Notes under the pieces: generated by a model
Seen by the model: the letters and a program-made list of their open reading frames with translations, nothing else
Told to the model about the DNA's origin: nothing
Database searches by the model: none
Program-made: the position numbers and the translations under genes
From: a bacterium UBP11_UBA4055
GTDB lineage: Bacteria > UBA4055
Length of the DNA stretch: 6,968 nt
Direction of reading: 5' to 3'
Assembly (NCBI GenBank): GCA_002382735.1
Contig: DFZN01000033.1
Span: forward strand, 1 to 6,968
Part shown: in pieces, positions 1-6,690 of the stretch
How positions within the stretch are numbered: position 1 is the stretch's first letter
How the letters are laid out: each line of letters opens with the position of its first letter

Positions 1-247
1 GTTCTATGCTCATGAGAGCTGCGGAAAGTGTGTTCCGTGCAAGGAAGGTTCTTACGCCATAGTCAGAATACTTGAGAAACTTCTCAAGGGACAGGGTACC
101 CAAGGTGATCTTGATAATATGATCAGGATACTGGCTTCGGTTAATGAGGGAGGTTCAACTCTCTGTCCTACAGGTCAGGCTTTTGCCATGCCGATCAAAG
201 CCATGTACGAAAAGTTTACAGACGAATTCAAGAAACTTATAAAATAA
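1..247 (+). CDS. NuoF-like NADH-binding subunit of formate dehydrogenase, 3' end only
   Basis: This is the last 81 codons (frame starting at base 2) of a protein related to the 51-kDa NADH dehydrogenase subunit (NuoF/HoxF/HydB family). In that family this region binds a [4Fe-4S] cluster next to the FMN/NADH site. The visible fragment shows the signature ESCGKCVPCKEG (fragment residues 5-16, Cys7, Cys10, Cys13) and the fourth ligand Cys55 in STLCPTGQA. It ends about 26 residues after Cys55 (GQAFAMPIKAMYEKFTDEF then a short basic tail). There is therefore no C-terminal 2x[4Fe-4S] ferredoxin domain of the kind seen in HydB/HylB proteins. Sixteen bases separate it from the Sec-containing formate dehydrogenase gene, so the two are almost certainly co-transcribed. 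The inferred role is the diaphorase subunit passing electrons between the Fe-S chain of FdhA and NAD(H). The N-terminal part, where FMN and NADH bind and where a NuoE-like domain might be fused, lies outside the window. Confidence 0.9.
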   Translation, partial: FYAHESCGKCVPCKEGSYAIVRILEKLLKGQGTQGDLDNMIRILASVNEGGSTLCPTGQAFAMPIKAMYEKFTDEFKKLIK

Positions 248-263
248 TAAAGCGGAGAAGACA

Positions 264-2951
264 ATGAAAATTACCATTAACGGCAGAACCATCGAAGCCA
301 AAGAAGGACAGACCATTCTTCAGGCTGCGCTTGCCAATGGAATGTACATCCCGCATTTGTGCTATCACGACAAAGTCGGGGCGGCCGGTAAATGCAGGGC
401 CTGCGTCGTCGAAGTAGAAGGGATGAGAGGACTTCAAACCTCCTGTTCTGTTCAGCTAAGGGACGGAATGGTCATTACTACCGATTCTGAAACAGTCAGG
501 AACGCTCAGAAACTCGTGATCGACCTGATGCTCTCATCCGGAACACACGACTGTCTTGCCTGCGAGCAGAACGGCAATTGCGAACTTCAGGATGCGGCAT
601 ATTTCCTCGGAATTGAAAGACCTTCAGTTCAGTACGGAGAGATCAACAGAGAGTTCGACACATCCTCGGAATTCATCTATGTCGAGAGGAACAAGTGTAT
701 ATCCTGCGGAAGGTGCGTGGCGGCATGTAATAACACCGTAGTAAATCAGGTACTTGACTTCGGTCACAGAGGTCACCACACTGAGATCGTTTTTGATACT
801 GATATTCCGATGGGAGATTCGACTTGCGTCCAGTGCGGAGAATGTTCGCAGATGTGTCCGGTAGGCGCTATTGTTGATAAGAACGCTATCGGGAAGGGCA
901 GAATTTGGGAGTTCAAGAAAGTCGAGACCGTCTGCCCTTATTGCGGCGTAGGCTGTAAGCTTGAACTTCACATTGACGAAAGGACTAACAAGATCGTTAA
1001 GGTTAAAGGTGTAGAAGATTCTCCGACAAACAACGGTATGCTCTGTGTTAAAGGAAGGTACGGATTCGATTTCGTGGCCCATCCGGAAAGACTTACAACT
1101 CCGCTTATTAAGGAAAACGGGCAGTTCAGAGAGGCTTCGTGGGAAGAGGCGATAGAGCTTGTAGCTTCAAAATTCAAGGCTCTAAAAGATGAATTCGGAC
1201 CTGATTCCTTCATGGGTCTCGCATCTGCTAAAGTTACAAACGAAGAGAACTACACATTCCAGAAATTAATGAGGACAGCGATCAGGACTAATAATGTCGA
1301 TCACTGCGCGCGGCTCTGACACAGCTCAACAGTGGCCGGTCTGGCCGCATCATTCGGTTCCGGAGCAATGACCAACGACATCAAAGGAATGAAAGATTCT
1401 GATGTTGCACTTATCATAGGTTCAGATACATCTGAAGCACACCCCGTCATTTCCGCAAGAATAAAACAGGCGGTAAAAGAAGGAAGAACAAAACTTATCG
1501 TAATAGATCCAAAAAAGATAAAAATGGCTGATTTTGCGGAAATCTACGCCTGTCAGAGACCCGGTACAGATGTAGCGGTGCTTAACGGAATGATGCATCT
1601 TATACTCAAAAACGGCTGGGAAGATAAAGAATTTATAGTGAACAGGGTAGATCCTGAGAGCTTCGAAGCTCTGAAGAAAGAGGTTGAAAACTTCACACCT
1701 GAATATGTAGAAAAAATATCTGGGATCCCGGCTGAGACTCTTGAAAAGATAGCAGAGCTCTTCGGAAAGGCTAAAGTAGCCGCCCTGTACTATGCAATGG
1801 GTATAACTCAGCATACAACAGGTGTTGATAATGTAAAATCAACTGCTAACCTTCAGATGCTATGCGGAAATATGGGCGTTCCCGGCGGTGGTGTCAATCC
1901 GCTCAGGGGACAGTCAAATGTTCAGGGCGCGTGTGACATGGGCGGGCTTCCGAATGTTTACACGGCATATCAGCAGGTCTCGAACGCCGACACTCAGGCT
2001 AAGATGGAGAAATTCTGGAATGTCCAGCTGAGCAATAAGGTCGGTAAACCGATGACGGTGGCATTTGATGATGCTTATGAAGGTAAAATGAAAGCTTTCT
2101 TCATTATGGGTGAAAACCCGATGATATCCGATCCTGACCTTCACCATGCCGAAGAAGCGCTGAAGAAACTCGACTTCCTCGTAGTCGAGGATATTTTCCT
2201 TACAGAAACCGCAAAACTTGCAGATGTAGTTCTTCCTGCTACAACATACGCTGAAAAGGAAGGAACTTTCACCAATACCGAAAGAAGGGTACAGAAACTT
2301 GATCCCGCTGTTAAAGCCCCGGGTTCTGCAAAACATGACTGGGAAATACATCAGATGATCGCGAACAAGATGGGTCTGTCATGGAACTATCAGAATGCCG
2401 AAGAGATATTCAACGAAATGGCATCAGTTACACCTTCATACGCAGGAATGAGCTACGAAAGGATCGGAAGGATGGGACTTCACTGGCCGTGCCCCACAAA
2501 AGATCACCCCGGAACACCTGTTCTTCATGCCGGCAAGTTCACAAAAGGACTGGGGACGATGTTCGCCATTCCGTTCAGAGCACCTGCAGAAATGCCGGAT
2601 GAAGAATATCCGACATACCTGACTACCGGAAGGATCCTGCAGCATTTCCATACCGGAACTATGTCAAGGAAGTCTCAGGGTCTGAACAACCTGGCGGGAC
2701 CGCATGTTATGATCTCCGTTGAAGACGCTGAAAGGATGGGCGTAGGAAACAGCGAGCAGGTAAAAGTGACTACGAGAAGAGGCAGTATTACCACAAAAGC
2801 CTTCGTTACGAAGAGAATTCCAAAAGGAACAGCGTATGTTCCGTTCCATTTCTGGGAAGCTCCGGCGAACATACTGACTAATAACGCGCTTGATCCTGTG
2901 GCAAAGATACCTGAGTACAAGGTCTGCGCATGTAAACTTGAAAGAGCTTAA
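264..2951 (+). CDS. fdhA: Selenocysteine-containing formate dehydrogenase catalytic subunit with NuoG-like Fe-S arm
   Basis: Interconverts formate and CO2 at a Mo/W-bis-MGD centre, presumably in the cytoplasm (no signal or Tat peptide). It is read as 895 residues with the in-frame TGA (codon 352) as selenocysteine. Order of domains: [2Fe-2S] ferredoxin domain (1-78; Cys33, 44, 47, 61); His-Cys [4Fe-4S] site (His95, Cys97, 100, 106, spaced H-x-C as in HoxU rather than H-x3-C as in NuoG); two ferredoxin-type [4Fe-4S] motifs (Cys145/148/151/155 and Cys188/191/194/198); the molybdopterin-oxidoreductase [4Fe-4S] motif (Cys224, 227, 231, 261) followed by Lys263; catalytic Sec352-His353; RGQSNVQG with the active-site Arg548; and a C-terminal dinucleotide-binding domain from about residue 780 (TTGRILQHFHTGTMSR). 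The start ATG has a GGAG at 254-257. Residues flanking the UGA (CARL-U-H, then VAGL) match E. coli FdhF (CARV-U-HGPSVAGL, from memory). The N-terminal arm and the upstream NuoF-like gene indicate NAD-linked, possibly electron-bifurcating, enzyme. Very confident of family; exact electron partners are inferred. Confidence 0.97.
1317..1319 (+). other. UGA selenocysteine codon (Sec352 of FdhA)
   Basis: The TGA lies in frame between two halves of one formate dehydrogenase. The upstream half ends NNVDHCARL and the downstream half resumes HSSTVAGLAASFGSGAMTN with no change of frame. This is where Sec140 lies in E. coli FdhF. The following base is C (UGAC), also as in fdhF. The downstream half has no ATG start or ribosome binding site of its own at this junction, so a separate gene is unlikely. 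Confidence 0.96.
1332..1348 (+). promoter_or_regulatory. Bacterial SECIS hairpin in fdhA mRNA
   Basis: Bases 1332-1337 (GTGGCC) pair with 1343-1348 (GGCCGC) in six pairs, one of them G-U. They close a five-base loop GGTCT (1338-1342). The hairpin begins 12 bases after the UGA. In E. coli fdhF the apical stem starts about 11 bases after the UGA and carries the same GGUCU sequence, which SelB recognises. The element lies wholly inside coding sequence and encodes VAGLAA, so the RNA and protein constraints overlap. The pairing is read directly from the sequence; SelB binding is inferred from the resemblance. Confidence 0.9.
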
Positions 2952-2991
2952 ACGATAGGAAAAAACCAAAAACCAAAAGAAGGAGTGTAGT

Positions 2992-3771
2992 ATGTCAAAT
3001 TTCAACGCCCCGGCCAACATCGCTGAAAGTGTTATTTCGCAGGTTGGAGTAAAAAAATGTCAGCTTGGCACCATGCAGTTGATGATCCTCGGAATTCTCG
3101 CCGGAGCATTCATTGCTTTCGGAGCGCAGCTCTCAACCAGGATAATGGCTAATGTCCAGGATCCCGGACTTAGCATTCTTTTAGGCGGATCAGTGTTCAG
3201 CGTAGGACTTATGCTGGTCGTTATAGCCGGAGCCGAGCTTTTTACAGGCAATAACCTGATATTCATGTCAGTCCTTGCAGGGGAAGTAAAATTCACAAAA
3301 ATGCTTGAGTACTGGTTCTATGTTTATGTTGCTAACCTGATCGGATCATTACTTCTTGTATGGTTCATGTCTCAGAGCGGCCTCGTATCAGGCGGAGTTG
3401 CTGCCAAGGCTATTGCAATAGCTGAAGGTAAGGTAAACCTTCCTTCAATGCAGATATTCTTCAGAGCAATAATGTGTAACTGGCTTGTATGTCTGGCTGT
3501 CTGGCTGGCGCTTGCTGCCCACGATGTAATAGGAAAGATATTCGGAATTTTCTTCCCGATCATGATGTTCGTCGCTTCAGGATTTGAGCACAGCGTAGCC
3601 AACATGTATTTCATCCCTATGGGTATGGTGTTAAGCCCTGAAACAGTTTCGTGGAGCGGAATGATCAACAACATACTTTGGGCAACTGTAGGTAATATCA
3701 TTGGCGGAGCTGGCTTCGTTGCATTTGTCTATTACATGGTTTTCAGAAAGTGCGCCGTGCCCAAGAAGTAA
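2992..3771 (+). CDS. focA: FocA/NirC-family formate channel
   Basis: This is a 259-residue inner-membrane protein of the formate/nitrite transporter (FNT) family, a pentameric channel for small anions. Both family signatures are visible: AGAELFTGNN (residues 79-88) in the broken second helix, and RAIMCNWLVCLAVW (158-171). GFEHSVANMYFIPMG (197-211) holds the conserved pore histidine, His200, equivalent to His209 of E. coli FocA. About six membrane segments can be drawn (roughly 28-48, 62-88, 108-126, 155-175, 182-210, 228-250), and the length is normal for the family. A strong GAAGGAG (2979-2985) precedes the ATG by six bases. It starts 40 bases after fdhA and is followed by a terminator, so it is the last gene of the fdh unit. 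FNT members carry formate, nitrite or hydrosulfide; the fdhA context favours formate. Whether it imports substrate or exports product depends on the direction of FdhA and cannot be read here. Confidence 0.93.
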   Translation: MSNFNAPANIAESVISQVGVKKCQLGTMQLMILGILAGAFIAFGAQLSTRIMANVQDPGLSILLGGSVFSVGLMLVVIAGAELFTGNNLIFMSVLAGEVKFTKMLEYWFYVYVANLIGSLLLVWFMSQSGLVSGGVAAKAIAIAEGKVNLPSMQIFFRAIMCNWLVCLAVWLALAAHDVIGKIFGIFFPIMMFVASGFEHSVANMYFIPMGMVLSPETVSWSGMINNILWATVGNIIGGAGFVAFVYYMVFRKCAVPKK

Positions 3772-3792
3772 ATTTTTATAATTTTTTTCTAG

Positions 3793-3820
3793 AAAAGCCT
3801 CGATTATTTGGGGCTTTTTT
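3793..3820 (+). terminator. Intrinsic terminator after focA
   Basis: AAAAGCCTC (3793-3801) pairs with GGGGCTTTT (3810-3818) in nine pairs, one of them U-G, around an eight-base loop (3802-3809). The run of six T at 3815-3820 follows the GC-rich core. It lies 21 bases after the focA stop and ends the fdhA-focA unit. The minus-strand side is A-rich rather than T-rich, so it works in the + direction only. The rest of the 101-base gap up to 3872 must hold the promoter of the next unit unless readthrough serves it; I found no convincing -35/-10 pair. Confidence 0.88.
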
Positions 3821-3872
3821 GTTTATATTACAACCGGTTTGGTGTTAGAGAATAAACGGTATAGGAAAGTAG

Positions 3873-6080
3873 ATGAAAATCAAATATATTCCAATAGTAT
3901 TAATTCTTCCAATTTCACTTCTTTTCTGTTCGGAAGGGGCAGCAGGTTCTGAAGATATTACTCACAGGATGACGATGTTCATCTTTCAGCTGGGTGTAAT
4001 TATTTTCGCCGCCAAATTATCAGGGATGTTCTTTGAAAAAATAAAGCTCCCCAGTACGCTTGGAGAGATCACTGCAGGGATTATACTGGGACCTTATCTG
4101 CTCGGATCAGTATCGCTTTCATTTCTGGGGTTCGATCAGGGTCTTTTTCCTGTTTCTGAAGGATCAGTCCCGGTCACACCTGAACTTTATGCAATATCGA
4201 TAATAGCTTCGATAATGCTGCTTTTCATTTCAGGACTCGAGACTGACCTCAAACTTCTGCTCAAATATCTGTTCAGCGGCGGTATAGTCGGACTTGGAGG
4301 AGTAATATTTTCTTTTTTCCCCGGCGCACTGGTCGGAATGTATTTTCTTGATCTTCCTTTTATGAGCTCACCTGTCTTGTTTCTCGGAATAATGAGCACT
4401 GCGACTTCAGTCGGCATAACTGCAATGATCCTTTCAAAAAATAAATATATGGAGTCACCGGAAGGTGTAACCATACTGTCAGCAGCGATAATAGACGATG
4501 TGCTGGGTATTATCATTCTTGCCGTTGTTGTGGGAATAGCTTCAGTTTTAAAAACCGGAGGTTCGATCGACTGGGGAGGAATAGGTTATATATCTGTAAA
4601 AGCTTTAATCCTATGGCTGGTTCTGACTTCGGCCGGGCTTCTTCTGGCAGGTAAGATCAGTACTTTCCTAAAAAAATTCGGGAACAAATTTTCATACGCC
4701 ATAATAGCTTTCGGGCTATCAATGCTCTTTGCAGGAATATTCGAGAAAGCTGGACTTGCAATGATAATCGGGGCTTATGTAACAGGGCTTACGCTGTCCA
4801 AAACAGATATCAGCTATGAGATACAGGAAGCTATTCATCCTCTGAAAGAATTTTTTGTTCCAATCTTTTTTACGGTCATGGGTATGCTTGTAAACATTAG
4901 GACGATATCTTTAGGTACATTAGCTTTCGCGACCGTATATTCGGTAGTGGCTCTGATGGGAAAGATATTCGGATGCGGACTGCCTGCTCTCTTCACGGGG
5001 TTCAACAAAAAGGGCGCGCTGAGAATAGGTCTCGGCATGATGCCCAGGGGAGAGGTCGGCCTGATTATAGCGGGTATAGGACTTTCCAACGGATTTATAA
5101 ATGATGATATTTACGGCGTAGCCATTATGATGGTTCTGTCCGGTATAATCGTTACCCCTCCTTTTCTGAACTACGCGCTCCAGAAACCGGGGCGCGGCAC
5201 AAGAAAAAGACTTATTGACAACGAAATTGAAAGCTATCTGATAGAGATGACAAATTCGGAACAGGCGGATATCCTTATAAATTCGATCGTGGAATATTTC
5301 GACAAGGAAGGTTATTTCATTACGAAGCAGATACTTGACTACGATATGTATATGATAAGAAAAGACGATATATTCTTCAAGCTGCTCAAAGGCTCAAAGA
5401 TCGACAATTCGAACAAGATCAATATTATTTCTAAAGGCGAGAACATGGACTTCGTCAAAGAGCTGGTATATGAAGCAACTGTAAAGATCGAGTTCAACTC
5501 ACAGGAGATACTAAAAAAAATAGACCTTAACGAGATGAAAAAAACTTCGCATGATTCCGACTCGTCACAAGTGAAAATAAATTTCGATATCTCGACGATC
5601 CTTGATCCTGCATGCTTAGTCCTTGACCTGAAGGCTAAAACAAAAGATGACGCGATCAGGGAACTTGTTGAAGTCCTCGCGAAGAATAAAAAGATCACAC
5701 AGAAAGAAACGATATTAAAAGAAGTGCTTACGAGGGAGAGCATAATCAGTACCGGAATGCAGAACGGCATCGCCATCCCTCACGCAAGGTCGGAAGGAGT
5801 CGAAAGCACGCAGCTGGCTGTCGGGATCAAAAGATCAGGCATAGATTTCGGCTCAATGGACGGGAAACCCGCAAAAATAATCATGCTCATGGTCTCTTCC
5901 ACAAAAAAAGATGACCCACATATAAATGTCCTTTCATCGATCTCGGCATATTTCAGAAAAGTACGGGATATTGAGGACTTCCTGCGGATAGAAAATAAGG
6001 AAGATATAGTAGATTTTTTCAGGATATATTCAGATGACAATACATGGTACAGAAGAGTCGTAAAAAAGATCAGTATTTAA
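3873..6080 (+). CDS. CPA2-type cation/proton antiporter fused to a C-terminal PTS EIIA domain
   Basis: This is a 735-residue protein in three parts. Residues 1-25 look like a signal peptide or extra first helix (Lys2, Lys4, then a hydrophobic run to Phe18, then EGAAGS). Residues about 34-435 form a Na+/H+ exchanger domain with about 12-13 membrane segments. CPA2 motifs are visible: LPSTLGEITAGIILGP (59-74), the paired aspartates Asp208-Asp209 in IIDDVLGII, and MMPRGEVGLI (389-398). The DD pair is typical of electrogenic antiporters such as NapA. Residues 440-575 are a hydrophilic, charged segment that I do not recognise. Residues about 576-720 match PTS EIIA type 2 (PtsN/FruA-like), with the phosphorylatable His637 in GIAIPHAR and the second conserved His683 in DPHINVLSS. 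The inferred job is Na+(or K+)/H+ exchange gated by phosphorylation or sensing through the EIIA domain. A weak AGGAAAG (3863-3869) precedes the ATG. It is followed after one base by mobA, so it shares an operon with Mo-cofactor genes. The ion and the phosphodonor are unknown. Confidence 0.92.
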   Translation: MKIKYIPIVLILPISLLFCSEGAAGSEDITHRMTMFIFQLGVIIFAAKLSGMFFEKIKLPSTLGEITAGIILGPYLLGSVSLSFLGFDQGLFPVSEGSVPVTPELYAISIIASIMLLFISGLETDLKLLLKYLFSGGIVGLGGVIFSFFPGALVGMYFLDLPFMSSPVLFLGIMSTATSVGITAMILSKNKYMESPEGVTILSAAIIDDVLGIIILAVVVGIASVLKTGGSIDWGGIGYISVKALILWLVLTSAGLLLAGKISTFLKKFGNKFSYAIIAFGLSMLFAGIFEKAGLAMIIGAYVTGLTLSKTDISYEIQEAIHPLKEFFVPIFFTVMGMLVNIRTISLGTLAFATVYSVVALMGKIFGCGLPALFTGFNKKGALRIGLGMMPRGEVGLIIAGIGLSNGFINDDIYGVAIMMVLSGIIVTPPFLNYALQKPGRGTRKRLIDNEIESYLIEMTNSEQADILINSIVEYFDKEGYFITKQILDYDMYMIRKDDIFFKLLKGSKIDNSNKINIISKGENMDFVKELVYEATVKIEFNSQEILKKIDLNEMKKTSHDSDSSQVKINFDISTILDPACLVLDLKAKTKDDAIRELVEVLAKNKKITQKETILKEVLTRESIISTGMQNGIAIPHARSEGVESTQLAVGIKRSGIDFGSMDGKPAKIIMLMVSSTKKDDPHINVLSSISAYFRKVRDIEDFLRIENKEDIVDFFRIYSDDNTWYRRVVKKISI

Positions 6081-6081
6081 A

Positions 6082-6690
6082 ATGACAGTTAGAAAGCAGG
6101 AAATATCTTGCGCGATCTTAGCAGGCGGTAAGGCCAGCAGGATGAACGGGGAGAATAAGGGGCTTCTTCAGGTCGGGGAGATGAACAATCTTGAAAGGAT
6201 TCGGGAAATATGCTCAGGGCTATTTGACGATCTGATGCTCATCACGAACGAACCTGAGAAATTTAGCTCAGTTGCAGGTTTCAGAATATTTGAAGACATC
6301 ATTAAAGACAGAGGTCCGTTGTCCGGGATCCACTCCGCTCTTGTTCACTCAGAAACGGCGGCAGTATTCTTTCTTCCCTGTGACATGCCGTTCATAAGCA
6401 GGAAAATGATCGAAATGGAAATAGACAGTTACCGGAGTTCATGCTACGATGTTATTGTACCCAGGATCAACGAATTTCTTGAACCTCTTCATTCGATCTA
6501 CAGATCCGGACTGGCCGCTGAAATAGAAAAACATTTTATTTCAACTCAGGAAAGATCGGTAAGAAGCTTCTATTCAAAAGTAAAGATATGCTACTGGGAT
6601 CTTGAGGATAACGAAGAGAACAAAAAGATATTTTTCAACATAAATACTCACCACGATCTGACCAGCGCAAAGAAAATGGCGGGAGAATAA
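6082..6690 (+). CDS. mobA: Molybdenum cofactor guanylyltransferase MobA
   Basis: Attaches GMP from GTP to molybdopterin to make the guanine-dinucleotide cofactor (bis-MGD) that formate dehydrogenases need; cytoplasmic. The 202 residues show the nucleotidyltransferase motif LAGGKASRMNGENKGLL (13-29, with Arg20 and Lys26), RGPLSGI (77-83), the metal-binding Asp101 in PCDMPF, EPLHSIYR (134-141) and a C-terminal FFNINTHHD (184-192). The length is close to E. coli MobA (about 194). A mild oddity is Asn22 where most members have Gly after RM. The ATG is one base after the antiporter stop, with no clear ribosome binding site, which suggests translational coupling. IspD, GlmU and other sugar-nucleotide transferases share the fold, but the GPLSGI and PCDMPF motifs and the fdhD neighbour make MobA the best call. 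Confidence 0.93.
   Translation: MTVRKQEISCAILAGGKASRMNGENKGLLQVGEMNNLERIREICSGLFDDLMLITNEPEKFSSVAGFRIFEDIIKDRGPLSGIHSALVHSETAAVFFLPCDMPFISRKMIEMEIDSYRSSCYDVIVPRINEFLEPLHSIYRSGLAAEIEKHFISTQERSVRSFYSKVKICYWDLEDNEENKKIFFNINTHHDLTSAKKMAGE

Noticed and set aside
624..1082. Minus-strand ORFs inside fdhA (also 1422-1814, 1914-2351, 2664-3020)
   Set aside because: These are shadows of the strongly supported + strand gene. Their translations show no recognisable domain and no start signal was seen.
1311..1335. Nonsense mutation or sequencing error making fdhA a pseudogene
   Set aside because: The TGA falls exactly on the known Sec position and is followed by a correctly spaced SECIS hairpin. A chance mutation would not produce both.
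1332..2951. A separate gene starting at GTG 1332
   Set aside because: No ribosome binding site is present, the start falls inside the SECIS stem, and the product would lack the Fe-S and Sec parts of the active site. It is in frame with the upstream half.
3819..3872. Promoter before the antiporter gene, for example TTGGTG (3839) with TATAGG (3860)
   Set aside because: The spacing is 15 bases, both boxes match poorly, and the -10 would overlap the ribosome binding region. Another try, TATATT at 3824, has no -35 partner. A promoter is likely in this gap but I cannot place it.
3918..3932. Lipoprotein signal (lipobox) at Cys19 of the antiporter
   Set aside because: LLFC has Phe just before the Cys, where small residues are needed, and a multi-pass transporter is an unlikely lipoprotein. 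An ordinary signal peptide or extra helix fits better.
5339..5776. Minus-strand ORF, rich in Ser/Ile/Phe, inside the antiporter-EIIA gene
   Set aside because: Its composition is what the reverse complement of a Lys/Glu/Asp-rich coding region gives. The + strand here encodes part of the middle segment and the EIIA domain.
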